Below, one piece after another: positions 12,780-24,359 of a stretch of DNA of 64,000 nt. Below the pieces are notes generated by a model that worked only from the letters and a program-made list of their open reading frames with translations, was not told the DNA's origin and searched no databases. Source of the DNA: Hanleya hanleyi. Lineage: Eukaryota > Mollusca > Polyplacophora > Lepidopleurida > Hanleyidae. A program made the translations under genes and the position numbers. Each line of letters starts with the position of its first letter. Position 1 is the first letter of the stretch. The DNA lies in contig JAVTVY010020413.1 in assembly GCA_036873755.1 (NCBI GenBank), forward strand, positions 1-64,000. The letters are read 5' to 3'.

Positions 12780-14990
12780 GTATTTTTTGGTCAGCAACAG
12801 CAATGTATTTATGTTACACTGTTTATGGTCAAATCCTATGATTTTCTTGTCTGCCCCAATCTCACCCAGCATTCCAATTTCAGTTTTCAGCCACCCCTCA
12901 AGACTGTCCCAAAGATTCTTAACAACTGGACAAATGAGAAACAGATGCTCTAATGTCTCTGGCTTTTGATTACAATGGTCACATAAATTACAATCTAATA
13001 TTCCAATTTTATGTAGGAAGCTTTTTGTTGGGGGAATTCTATGTAAATTTTATACTGGGTGTCTCTGAGGATGGTGTATTCGGTACAATGAGTCACACTT
13101 TTGAAAACTTTGTTCCAGCTTATCTGATCTGACCGGCCTAGTGTTTTATCCCATTTCTCCAAAGAGATTATTTTTATACCAGTTTGACAATTCAATACAT
13201 CATAGTAGCGTCTGCATCCCTTACCCTGCCCTGCCAAAAAGCGACAGTATAGCGTTATTGGTGGCATTGTTAGTAAAGAGCTATCAAAGTTAGTTTGTAA
13301 TTTCTCGATCCAATCTTTTGGAATATTAATTGGCAATTTATTATATTCTAGGAAAGTACCTTGTATACAAAATTTGTTTTTGAAGTCCTCAAATCTTAAT
13401 ATTTTGCCATTTACGCCAACAATATCTCGTAAGCATTTAACTTGTTTTCTATACCACTGGGGCACGAAGAAAGAACGATCTTTACATTTGGTATTGTACC
13501 ACAAAGGTTCGTTATAAATATCTTCGATAACACGGTGTTCGAGCTTGTTGCATAGTATATACCAAGCTTTGAAAGCATCTTTCCAAAAAGGATTAGTTAT
13601 TTCAGCTATGAGCATTTTTATATATTCAGGGCCTGTATCATATATTATTGGCTCAGTTACCATATTGTTCCACTTTGTTCCTTGAAACAGTAACCGTTTT
13701 ATCCATGTTATTTTCAATGAATGTATGAGATTCGTCACGTTAACCATTCTCAATCCTCCTAGTTGATAATCTTGGGTAATAACTACACGTTTGATACGGT
13801 CCACACGTCCTTTCCATATGAAATTGAATAGAACTGTATTCAAATCTTTGATGAATATATCAGGTGGGTTTGGCAGGGCAAGGAAGAGATGAATCAGCTT
13901 TGATAGTGCCAGTGATTTAATTATTGGGATTTTACCCAATAAAGTTAGGTTTCTCATTTTCCATTTGCTGAGATCTTTTTTCAGCTCTTCCAGTTTTGCA
14001 AGATAATTGATCTTCCAAACATCGTGAAAATGGATAGCAGAAAATTGTATGCCCAGTATATTAAATCGTTCACCCAGCCCAAAGTTATATTTTGACATAG
14101 TGTTAATTCCAACCCAGTAAGTGCCCCTATCCAAACAGCCTTTGTTTTCTCTACGTTTATTCAGTGTGATTTATTTCAATACCCTTTATCTTTTTGTTTT
14201 CTCTAACCATTGTCCCCAGTATTTCAGCACAAAATAAAAATATGTACGGAGAAATTGGGTCACGCTGTCTACATCCACGTTCATTCTCAAAGAAAATTGA
14301 GAGATGGCCATTTTGAATTATGCATGTTTGACTTTTATTGTATAATAGCTTTATCCGACTTCGCATTTTATCTCAACACTTAAAGGATTCAAGCACTTGT
14401 GATATGAAAGTCCAAGAAACTGAATCGAAAGCCTTTTCAAAATCATTAAGAGTAAACCTGGTATTTCTTTATCTTTTGCCTCAAACATTAGGTCATCTAT
14501 TAACCTATTGTTCTCCCCTATGAACCTTTCCTGGAATGAACCCCTTCTGATCTTCATGAATAAGTGTATCGATGACAGATTTTAGCCTGTTAGCTATACA
14601 AGCAGAAGCTAGTTTGTAACTCACAGCCAACAAAGGTATTGGTCTCCAGTTTCTGATGTAATTTCTCGGTTTGTCTGGTTTTGGGATGCATGTGATAACT
14701 CCCTGTCTTTGCGTTATTGATAATTCACCTTTATTGAAGCCGGCGTTGATAGATCTCAACATGAAACCCACTAACTGCTTCTAGAAGATTTTAAAAAATT
14801 CTACGGGGAATCCGTCCTGACTCGGACTTTTTTCGTTTTTCAATTTTTTTTAGAGCTTTGGATAATTCTGCATATGTAACGTCTGATTCAAGTTTCTCCG
14901 GTTCTATTGTATCTAGTCTTTTGAAATTTAAGTTTCTCAATAAGTTTTTAGTATCTAAATTTGGCGATTCATCTTTTGAGTACAATTTAT
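12780..14990 (-). pseudogene. L1/Tx1-like LINE ORF2 remnant, RT active site deleted
   Basis: Reading from 14990 leftwards, successive frames encode ELSKALKKIEKRKKSE, then ITCIPKPDKPRNYIRNWRPI with SYKLASACIANRLK and EDQKGFIPGK, then the palm region ending GCRQRDPISPYIFLF and IKGIEINHTE. Next comes VEKTKAVWIG and the long thumb/connection frame 12995-14134 (FNILGIQFS, LSKWKMRNLTLLGKI, NFIWKGR). At 12830-12990 a CDHCNQKPETLEHLFLICP zinc knuckle follows after a frameshift. This is the order of an L1/Tx1-type ORF2. At least four frame breaks are present. The segment that should carry YADD between GIEI and VEKTK is absent, so the copy cannot be active. Endonuclease and ORF1 are missing (5' truncation near 14990). 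Confidence 0.85.
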
Positions 14991-15851
14991 ATTCACAACT
15001 TGGGTGACTTTCTCAGGCATGATACAAATTATGGCGAGCGTACGGATAAATATCACGTTTGTATGTGACTGCTCATTTGACGGATATCTCGAACATATAT
15101 CCCATCGTCAGTTTTTTAGACGAGTTCGGCAACAAAAATGACAGTTTCCACATTCAGTGATCAGCTGTCGTCCATAAAGTATTGCCACGTCCATAATCAA
15201 AAGATCTCATAAGATCTCGTTCATAATTATTTTCTTCTTCGAACTTTGTTTCGAGGTCTTTTTTATCCCAATGAACCCGTCATACAGGTCATTCAAGTTT
15301 CAATTAATAATTCATTTGAGTTTATACTGTTACGGAGCCTAAAATAACACCGAGCGGTAGCGTGTTAAGTAGGGCGTCAGAAGTTGTAAGGCAGGGTTTT
15401 AGCCTTACGGTTCTGCAATTTCCGTTCGGCTTCAGCCAGCGGAGAAAAGAACACACACACGACTATGGTATCAGTTGTAATCATATATTGTGACATATGG
15501 AGATGATAGGAAGGCGTACGTAGGCGTACGCCAGGACATTACTTGTATGGATCAGTACGATTTCGGGTCCACCCTTATTCAGAGTGACTGGCTACGTTAA
15601 TCCTCATATCCAGACCAGAACTATAGTCAGATAGCAGCAGTTAGACCGATTCCTTATTCAGGAACTTAGGGGTGAACTGTCTTCAAGAGCTGTCCGATCA
15701 GATCTTCCCCTTCTACATCTAAATCCCGTATATTTATAGGTTTATTATATGTTTATTCACTTAAGCACTACATGCTTCTCGTGTACAAAACAACGTGGAG
15801 TGGGAATCACATGTATAACAATAATCCAACATCAGCATAAACATGCATCTA
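14991..15851. other. Unassigned; LINE 3' UTR and PLE remnant
   Basis: Positions 15130-15215 hold a decayed PLE 3' fragment. The part adjoining 15852 may be the 3' UTR of the large minus-strand LINE, but I see no tail that fixes its end. A GGCGTACGTAGGCGTACGCC palindrome lies at about 15512-15531. Confidence 0.4.
15130..15215 (-). mobile_element. Decayed PLE 3'-end fragment
   Basis: It resembles the PLE 3' terminus on the minus strand (ATTCAG, GTCGTCCATAAAG, CCACGTCCATAATCAAAAGA), with many substitutions. Short and old. Confidence 0.5.
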
Positions 15852-17688
15852 TTATGAAGCGAGGATGCTGATCTGTTCATCACGTAAACAATTAGCTGTA
15901 TATATAAACTTTGCCAGTTTGCATATCACCCCTTTTGTTTTGACCATCATTAGTTCTACAAACTTAAATACACTTGGTTTTCTCCAAAAGTAAGGCTTAA
16001 TATACGTTTTTCTCAACTCATTATATAATGGGCATATAAACAGAAAATGATACTCGTCTTCAACATCTCCTTTCGTGCACATATTACAAGTCCTATCTTT
16101 TCTCTCGACTCTACCACCATACCTGCCCGTCTCTATATTTAAATGATGAGACGAGGTCCTGAAACAACTCATAGCATTTCTATGTTTCATATTAGTTAAT
16201 ATACCTAAATACTCCTCTATTTCAAACTGCTGCTTAAATGCTTTATAGTAAAAATACTTTCTAGATTTTTCAATAGATTCCATCCAGCCCGTGATGTAAG
16301 TATCTTCAAGTCTTTGCTGGAAAATTTTCAGAAACATTATCTCGTGACATGAATCCGGATAGAGCCAGATATGTTGAAAACCATATTCACATAAAGTCCG
16401 ACGCACAAGAGTTACGCAGTTGATATAGTTTTCTTGGTCCTGATGCAAAAGATCCTCATACACGGCTTTTAATATTGCATTATTCGTCCTTCTAACTTTA
16501 AACCAGTATTTAATAATTTTAACTAATCTCCTAAGTCTTAACGGATACCTCCCTAATTCGCCATAAACTACTAGATTTCCTGTCGACTCTTTAACACATA
16601 AAATTTGTTTACAAAATCTGCGGTGAACCTTCTCCACAGATTCAGCACTATGTAATCCCCAAATTTCTGAAAAATAATCAAGTATAGGTTTCACACAGGT
16701 ATCAAATAGTTGGCAAATTACATCTACTCTCAACAAAAACGGTTTCATATGTAACATAAATTCCGCCAACGTTTTAGAGCCTTTATCCGCTAATGTCTTC
16801 TGAGCACTTGGAAACTTACCACTATACGAGAGAACTAGTCCCAAATAATTAAAATTTCCTACCACTTGTATGACGGGTTCATTTATTATTATCATAAAAC
16901 CAGATATCAGTTTTCTTCAGAAAACCCCCACGTCGAAAAACTACAATTTTAGTTTTCTCAACGTTAACACTAAGTTTCCAAGTGTCACAATAAACCTTAA
17001 CTTGGTCCAATTGCCGTTGCAAACCCACTGCACTCTCGGAGATCAGAACAAGATCGTCAGCATAAAGTAGCAAAAATATAGACCTTTCCTGAAGATTCAC
17101 TCCAGTATCACCAGTATCATGTAAATTAATTTCTAGGTCCTCAATAAAAAGACAGAATAACAATGGCGATAATACTTCACCTTGCCTTACTCCGAGTTCA
17201 CAATCAAAACTTTCAGTCAATTTACCAAGATGCAATACTCTAGACTTAACGACAGAATACATTGACTTTAATACTGTGAGTAATTTGCCCCTAACATCCT
17301 GTTTAAACAGTTTAAACCATAATGCCTTTCTGTAAATACTATCAAAGGCTTGTTTAAAGTCTATGAAGGCGCAATATAATTTTTTACCTTGATTTAGATA
17401 CGATGTAATAAGTCCATGTAAAGAGAATATAGCATCCACTGTACTACTCCCTTTTCTAAAACCAAACTGCGCATCCGAAAGTTTATCATTTCCTTCAGCC
17501 CAAAATTTCAGTCTATTATTTATCACACCTGTAATAACTTTACACAATGAGCTTGTAAAGGTAATGCCTCTATAGTTTGCTGGATTTTCATCGTCTCCTT
17601 TTTTGAATATTGGTTGGATGATTCCTTCAGACCACACTACAGGGAAGCAACCGGTATCTACTATATTATTAAACATTTGACATAACAA
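15852..17688 (-). pseudogene. LINE ORF2, RT and C-terminal part
   Basis: Two overlapping frames (16879-17688 and 15852-16895), offset by a frameshift near 16885, encode a non-LTR reverse transcriptase. Landmarks in order: GIIQPIFKKGDDENPANYRG, FGFRKGSSTVDAIFSL, motif A CAFIDFKQAFDSI, motif B LGVRQGEVLSPLLFCLFIEDL, catalytic LLLYADDLVLIS, and VNVEKTKIVVF. The C-terminal frame has the connection region (LDYFSEIWG) and a zinc knuckle with Cys-x2-Cys and a following ExHFLFIC at about residues 285-305. Catalytic residues are intact. It continues the ORF2 frames at 17669-19584. The clade is not assigned: the motifs fit APE-type LINEs widespread in molluscs and cnidarians. Confidence 0.88.
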
Positions 17689-18243
17689 TGGTGTAAATTA
17701 TTTCTTTTCCAGAAATCAAATATTCATTCAAAATATCATCAGCTCCAGGTGCCTTACCAGGCTGGAGATTATAAATAACCGCAAAAATTTCTTCCTCAGT
17801 AATCGGATCGTTCAGTTGATCATATATAATATCATTATTACGATCACTAATATTGTACTGATCTGTATCGTCTGAATTGACACTGGTATGTAACAATTTA
17901 AAATGTTCACAAAATTGCTGCTGTTGGATATTTTGAGATACAGTAGATTTTCTTTTATGAACGAAATTCCAAAACTGTTTTGGATGTTTTTTGCGCAGTT
18001 CTAATAAGTGCTTCGCCCGATTCTTTTGATATTGGAATCGCGCCCATCTTAAATATTTCTTATATTCTTTCTTTTTTTGACAAAGGAGTTCCCAGTCTTC
18101 TTCATTTAAACTTCTGTTATAGAAATTTAGAAATTGCCTATATTCTCTTATTACATTCTTCATCAAACCACTCTGCCTTCCGTAATCGACCTAGTTCAGA
18201 AAAACGGGAGACACCAATTCTTACTCTATGTATTGTATTCTGA
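17669..18243 (-). pseudogene. LINE ORF2, region between endonuclease and RT
   Basis: The frame reads VSRFSELGRLRKAEWFDEEC, KKEYKKYLRWARFQYQKNRA, KQFWNFVHKRK and then LQPGKAPGADDILNEYL, the conserved start of the RT fingers region. It runs off the 263-bp insertion at 18243 on its 5' side and breaks frame before the RT ORF at 17688. Confidence 0.85.
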
Positions 18244-18506
18244 AACAATGGTTACAACACATATAAGGGAAGTGGGACATACTGACAGAGTCACATGACT
18301 TTACAGTATAGCCTTCCTGTTAATCTATTCTAAAGCACATACCAAGAATCTAATGATTAGTGATATGTGTTATATCTCAGGTACGCTTTTATTGTACCTG
18401 TTCATGTGGCAACTTGGATGATATGACCGCACGCCCCTAGCACCGGCATAAACGGTATTAGATACAAATCTAGAGAGCTATGATGGAAATGCTCTGACAA
18501 CTCGTA
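18244..18506 (-). repeat. Dispersed repeat family B, inserted in LINE ORF2
   Basis: This 263-bp segment interrupts the LINE reading frame: endonuclease-side coding ends near 18507 and ORF2 coding resumes at 18243. It matches 45215-45480 nearly end to end, including GAGTTGTCAGAGCATTTCC, TAATGATTAGTGATATG-type and CTTATATGTGTTGTAA. It carries the structured RNA module at 18371-18466. It lacks coding potential, and no clear target-site duplication is visible. Confidence 0.8.
18371..18466 (-). ncRNA. Structured RNA module in family B (LINE-inserted copy)
   Basis: Read on the minus strand: P1 is TGTATC with GATATA (one G-U). P3 is CAGGTAC with GTACCTG around the loop AATAAAAGC. P2 is CGTGCGG with CCACATG (one mismatch, one G-U). 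TAATACCG-type sequence follows P1. Compared with the PLE modules, the P3 stem has a completely different but still paired upper half. Confidence 0.5.
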
Positions 18507-19610
18507 TATTGGTGACGCCAACTGGGCTCAATTTATTATTTCGTTTTTGGACTCGAGACAATATTAATGGATTGTTTCCATATTTGAGTATTCGAGTGAA
18601 ATTTTCCACACCTTTATCAACAGAAATTTCACCAGATGAATCTGTTAATTTTAAACAATCATGTAATAATTCCTGACTGGCCTCTAATTTCTCACGGAAA
18701 ATACCGGCACTGTCCGGGTCCCATTTGGAACGGTTAACACTATAGCATTCAGGCTGTGAATATGGCACATATACATCCTGATCAGCATTTAATTGTACAA
18801 CTATAGGCGCGTGATCTGAAAATTGCGTCAGCTCATGAACTATAAAATTTGAAATTAATTCAAACGAACGTTCTTTCAATAACAAATAAGCAATTACACT
18901 CCTGCCACGAGAGCCACAGAAAGTAAAATTACCAACTCCATTGTCTTCACCCAGCCTGCCGTTACCTATACGTAATCCTGTTGTTCAAGTTCAATAAAGT
19001 ATCACCAAACGGGTTAACTCCCTTATCCATTGATATCCTAGGCATTTGAACATCCGGATTATAAGATTTACCATCTTCAAATGAAAGAGGACCGTCGTCT
19101 TCAATAAAATCAGCTTTAACTCCGGTCCTAGAATTTAAGTCTCCAATTACAAATGTTATTTTACCTTCAGCGTGAAATTGCAATACGTCTGCTTGAACTT
19201 CATCAAAACACTTACAGTAGAGAAATCATATAATGTGGACTTGTCCGGTGGAAAATAAACGAAACAAATAAAAATATCAGTTTGTAACTTGAAAGTACAT
19301 TTGTCCAGTCGACACCACACATAGAAATCTCCCTTGGTTTTTATCACATGAAAACCTCTAAATAATTCTTGTCTGCAGTAAATGACAACTCCGCCACTTT
19401 GACGCCGTGTTTTCCTATTAACAAGTTTCCGATAAAGGTTAATGTGCTTATATCCAGACAACTTTAACTTTGAGTTTTTCCCTGCCCAAGACTCTGAAAG
19501 ACATACGTCATATTTACCAAGTAAATCACAGAATTCACTGTCCGTTTTCTTCTCATCCGTCAATCCATGAACGTTCCATATCAAAATATTGGTCCCGGGT
19601 ACATCCCCGC
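18507..19610 (-). pseudogene. LINE ORF2 endonuclease domain, frameshifted
   Basis: Three successive frames (to 19584, 18962-19183 and up to 18885) encode an APE-type endonuclease. They read NILIWNVHGL at the start, VCLSESW, SGGVVIYCR, FVYFPPD, the VIGDLNSRTG catalytic block, GRLGEDNGVGNFTFCGSRGR and finally FSDHAPIVVQL with its catalytic Ser-Asp-His. Frame is lost near 19170 and again near 18962. It begins just after the ORF1 stop codon, as expected for a bicistronic LINE. Confidence 0.88.
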
Positions 19611-20833
19611 TGTTCTAGTGGTTGTTCGCACCCCCCTGCTGAGTGTTTTGGCGTCGGGTCTGCGTTGTATCATCACGTCGGTCATCGAACTCAAGTCGGT
19701 CATTCACAAAACGCGGTCCATGTTTCGCCGCGTGGTCTTCTTCCATAGCTTCGGGTCCAATATTGCGCCTCTGTTCGGGTTCCTGTGCCGTAATCTGTCT
19801 ACCATCAACGTATAATCTAGATCCTCTCCACTGAGCAAATCGTCCACTTTCTCTGGCTGCTCGAAATTCAGAATTTAGTCTTTTACGCGCCAAATATACT
19901 TTCCGTGGTAGTTGGTCCATAACACCATACTGAGTGTTTTTGAGTTTGCCATTGATCACCGTTTGCTTTATTGCTTCCTTGTCCTGGTAAAAATTAAACT
20001 TGGCCACGATTGGTCTAGTATGTCCAGCACGGGCCCTTCCAAGACTATGAGCTCGGTCAGTTTTCATGTTGGCAGCATCTACTATCTCCAGAGTATTTTC
20101 CACAACAGTTTTCACCACCTCACTCGGATCTTCAGAGGGGGTTTCAGGCATGCCGAAAAATAACAGATTATCCCTCATAGCTCGTATGGATAAATCCTCC
20201 AAATCATCTTTCAGCTCAGAATTTTCCCTAGCAAGGGCCGAATTCTTGTTTCATCCTAGACAGCTCGCTTGTCAATGTCATGAACCCAACTTGACTGTCC
20301 ACGCTTTGAGTTTTTTGACACACACCTCTAACTTGACCTTCGAGCGTATCGTCCTTTCGCGACAGCGAGTGCATGGATTGGTCAATCGAGTCGATTTTCG
20401 AAACACTGTTCATAAGATAATCCAATTTGCTGTTGATCGCACGGAGATTGTCATAAAACATCTGTTGGGAATTCATGACTGGCTCTGGCTGGACATGCAG
20501 GCCAGCGTGGGGCGAAGTTTGGCGTTGCATAACTAATTGACCATAAGTAGGCGGACTTGGTGTATGTACTTGCGGTGAGCCAGCTGTTTGCGGATTGAAT
20601 GACCATCCTTGTGGAATATTCGCGCCGGTATACAAAACCTGATTTGCATATTCAATCACCCGTGATGTTTGCGGGCCAGTTTCATTTACCTGATTCAAAT
20701 TAGCTGCAGGTGAACCTACGTCATCACCACGTCCCGTACAATTTTCGATCATGGCTGCCTTTTCGAGCAATTTACTACACTCAGATTGTAATTTCCGTCT
20801 CAAATTCTTCCTTTGTCGTTTAGAAAGACGCAT
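19611..20833 (-). pseudogene. LINE ORF1 (coiled coil plus L1-ORF1-like RNA-binding domain)
   Basis: ORF1 starts at 20833 with a basic N-terminus (SKRQRKNLRRKL). It continues through a glutamine/proline-rich stretch and a heptad-like region (INSKLDYLMNSVSKIDSIDQ) to about 20228. A frameshift then leads into 19615-20202, which carries an RRM-like region (NLLFFGMPETPSEDPSEVV, ANMKTDRAHSLGR, RPIVAKFNFYQDKEAIKQ) typical of L1-type ORF1 proteins (Transposase_22 family). ORF1p binds the element RNA as a trimeric chaperone in L1 relatives; by analogy this would do the same. Only one clear break exists, so the copy is not very old. Confidence 0.82.
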
Positions 20834-21590
20834 TAAAAAGCATATGTCCCGATATCCACACTAGTCACCGTTGTTTTGGTATAACTATGGACCATGTAGT
20901 TCCACCTAAACCACCGAAATTGTCACATTTTTTGGAGCCGATCCGACAACCGACCACCTCCCACTCCACTAAGGTCAGTAACCAATGGGGAGTATAGGGA
21001 GAGTCATGTGACCTAAACATGTGAACAGTCACGTGATCAAACAAGTTGAATAACACTGCAATAACTATATCGCAGAGCAATGGTATATATACATACAATT
21101 TCGACAGTAATAATGCAAAAGCGGAAATGAACAATTAACAGACATGCACAAATATATGAGTTAACGACAATACCGGGGTCAGAACGTTTTCAACTGAGCG
21201 AATACCGTTTTACCTTGGTGAAAACTGGTTTTGACATGGGCGAAGAAGATTCCACCTCGGTGAAAATCTGATCAGCTTTAAACCCCTTTTCAGCTGGGTG
21301 GAAAGTCACGTGAGGTATTGCTGATCAATCAGATCCGTCAGAGCGGAAACGGAGTAATGAACGTTATATATGCTTAAACACACGGTTTCCCATCTTCCAT
21401 TAAATTCAACAACCGACTGATATGTGACGATAAAATATTTGGTCTTCGTTCAACCGTCAACGGTCTTCGTTCAGGTTCCGCTCCGTTTGGTATTTACTAC
21501 GGTCTGTTCTGTTCCTTTCGTTCATCGTTCCGGTTCTAAAATGTTCAAGAAAACAAAATGAACGGAACACATAAATTAGATAGACGAACG
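20834..21590. other. LINE 5' flank, otherwise unassigned
   Basis: The segment next to 20834 may be the LINE 5' UTR. At 21187-21300 short motifs of the type TTTTCAACTGAG, TTTTACCTTGGTGAAAA and CCTCGGTGAAAAT recur loosely. No gene is seen. Confidence 0.4.
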
Positions 21591-22085
21591 CAATTATGTC
21601 TGGATAAAGGACATAAGGCGTATACGTAACTCGCCTATTAGCATTTGCTAGATCATGCGAAGACTGACGATTTTAATCAACGTCGTAACTTGTGTCTAAT
21701 TCCCCTAAACCCGGGACGAGGGATCGTTTGAATATCATCTGTATTACATCCCCATGCTGTTCAAATGAACATGCACAATCAATCACGTGATTGAGATACA
21801 TAACCCTGGAAAACAAATTGGAAATTCATTTGGAAGGATGAAGGTCAGTGATTAGGATTTTATAAAAAGAACCTCATCAACATTGTCTTACTGACATCAT
21901 TGAAAACTATTGACCGCTTCTCTCTTGTAAGAAATCACCTTGTGTTTCTATTATTATTATTTCATACACATTTGAAATTGATGTTAACTGTCATATGCAG
22001 TAGGTCTTGAGAGCAATGACACGGGAATTGTTTTATGGACCACGGCTGGATATTGAATGTCGAATCTGAAGCTTGCTATGTATGC
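21591..22085 (+). mobile_element. Diverged PLE subfamily 2, 3' part
   Basis: A short RT remnant (ACTCGCCTATTAGCATTTGC, GACGATTTTAATCAACGTC) runs straight into the 3' non-coding region beginning GTAACTTGTGTCTAATTCCC, so the RT C-terminal codons are deleted. The 3' end (GACATCATTGAAAACTATTG, CCGCTTCTCTCTTG, GGACCACGGCTGGATATTG, GCTTGC) parallels the main PLE family but has its own insertions, as at 30230-30420. It contains the structured module at 21691-21800. Confidence 0.75.
21691..21800 (+). ncRNA. Structured RNA module, PLE subfamily 2
   Basis: P1 is TGTGTC (21691-21696) with GATACA (21795-21800). P2 is CGTTTGAA (21725-21732) with TTCAAATG (21760-21767), a different sequence from the other families yet fully paired and keeping the G-U at its second pair. 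The 3' hairpin uses CAATC with GATTG. The element around it is decayed, which makes retention of pairing notable. Confidence 0.5.
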
Positions 22086-22089
22086 CCAT

Positions 22090-22166
22090 AGGTGACGCCA
22101 ACTGGGCTCAATGTATTATTTCGTTTTTGGACTCGAGACAATATTAATGGATTGTTTCCATATTTG
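22090..22166 (-). mobile_element. Short LINE ORF2 fragment
   Basis: About 76 bp nearly identical to 18510-18585 of the large LINE (GACGCCAACTGGGCTCAAT through GGATTGTTTCCATATTTG). An isolated internal piece with no LINE sequence on either side. Confidence 0.85.
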
Positions 22167-24359
22167 GTATATCGGTATCTTGCCAAAACATTGTGTTCCG
22201 GTAACTTATATATGTGGATACCTTGTCACGATATGTTGATAGGGATTAATATTTCATAAATATTTCTTTACTCAATGTATAAATGGGATGCCTCGTCAAC
22301 TGTATTTTATTCTGAGATTGCGTGTGAACTGTACATTTCTGACTGAACCCTAACACCCAGTTAACAGCCATGTTCCGCACGTTGAACATATGTTATCTAT
22401 AGGATCAGTTACTTTTACAAATAATTCTTTAATATACCGTTTTATGCGGGATTTACTGGCATCTGTATTGCATGCCAAATATGTAAGGGAGAGAAGGGAA
22501 AGACGGACCTCCAAACCTATAACATCCTGATTATCCATCACCACTTACTCGCCGTTTATTCTCCACTAGAGTCTTTGTCACATTACATGATCACCTGTTA
22601 TTTAATGGTGGAAATGCACAATGCAACTATCCAATCGAATTATGTGAGCGTCACTTCCTGCTTGTCGATTAGGTCCAGTTAACCAAACAACTGACATCAT
22701 TTCGGGTTTATCATCTGGCCCTATTGTGCCAGTATCTCATTGTGGTTGCTAATAGAAATGTATCCAGCGGTCGGATTCGGCGAATATAATAGTGATTATC
22801 TTGTATCCGATCACTGCGCTGTAGAATCAAACAAGCGCTGAATGAGCGCAAAGACCTCCGTCGAGGCAACAGGGTCAGTAGGGGAATAGTACATCACTGA
22901 ATAACATAGGGCCGGATGCCAAGCTCAATTTTGCATTTGTTGACGTGAACTTCACCAATGGTAATTAACGTGAGATTGACGGTTCCCCACTAGCATGTCC
23001 AGCTAGGGATGTGGAAGTCACATTCCCCGCAAATAATATTTCTTTGATTTCACGTGCTTGAAGTATTGGGGTATGGAATAGAGTATATTGATGGAAAACC
23101 TGGAATACTGCTTGAGACATTAGGCCCCTTCCCACCCACACCTTCCCATGAGTGGACACCCCCACCCAAATCAACACGTTAGCGGCAGAAATGAGACCCT
23201 GTGTGCCTAGTTTTACCAACTTGCTTGTGATTTTATGCTATAGGCCCTACACATCAACACTTCATATTTTGTATGTGTACAGTATAGCATCCTCATTGAC
23301 AGAATCCTCTACAAAACACATCTGATTTTACCGACACTTCGTTCTGATCTGTCTCAGCATCATGTGCGGATTCAATGAGCTCGGAATAATTTTGTATACT
23401 GGTGTTACAGGTCACCTTCACCATAATGTATCAATTACCATGGACTTGTACATGTATCACATTCATATTGAATGGTGATGGCTGATGAGAATATTGCCCA
23501 TATGGAACAAATGGCTGGATTCCAGCGAATAAAAAGTTCATGTTAATCATAAACAACATACAATTAATAATACTATCAAATAATTATGTATATTCCTTGT
23601 CGACATCAATATAATACAGACAATATTATGACTGAATCAGGGTAACAGATATCCAACGGTATATATGTCTACACTAAACTGGAGGAGATCCATGATGCGT
23701 ATTATATTATGTTGTAAAACTTCACTTGCTAATCTCGATTATGTTGCTTATTGTGAAAATAAATGAAGTTATGAAAATAAATTTAGTATGATTGCCCACT
23801 ATCCTCAAATTAGAAATATCTTCAGCAGCTAAAGTTAAGCCAATCATAACAATATATAACACCATGGTACTCAGGAAATGAAGTCTTTGTTTCTAGAAGC
23901 TAAATCATTTCTGACACATTCAAGTCCTCACCTGGTCAAGGGAGATAATTTTGTAAAAAAAAAACAAAACAAGTATAGATCCACACTGGCGCAGACCAGA
24001 AAGTTTTATGACCTTTGATGATATTTGTGGAGCATGCTGCAGGAATTCAACTTTCATGAATCTGATATTATCCACACAACCCATTCTACATGATATTTTT
24101 GCCATAGCACTGATAAACTAGATCCCTTCATGTAAGTGGTCTAGATCCAGGAGCTGTTGGGGGATGCAGGTTTTGTAAAAGTTAGATCCAATTATTCTGA
24201 GAGAAGGAATGAAGTCCGGCATGGTTGTTTTGAGGTAAAACTGGGCATCCTTGAAAATGTCTGACCGATTGACACATGTATCACTCTGCCGGTCATCATT
24301 ACATGCGTAATGTTTATTTCCTGAGGAATCGGGGGGGGGGGGGTTGTGGTCAATCACTG
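22167..24359. other. Mostly unassigned
   Basis: Contains repeat family E copy 2 (22655-22770). Otherwise short frames only. A 13-14 G run lies near 24330. No coding exon recognised. Confidence 0.4.
22655..22770 (+). repeat. Dispersed repeat family E, copy 2
   Basis: Moderately diverged match to 8270-8385 (CTTGTCGATTAGGTCCAGTT, ATCTGGCCCTATTGTGCCAG, TCATTGTGGTTGCTAAT). Confidence 0.6.

Noticed and set aside
15340..15440. tRNA or tRNA-like head
   Set aside because: ACCGAGCGGTAGCGTG resembles a tRNA D-arm, but no acceptor or T-arm pairing could be drawn.
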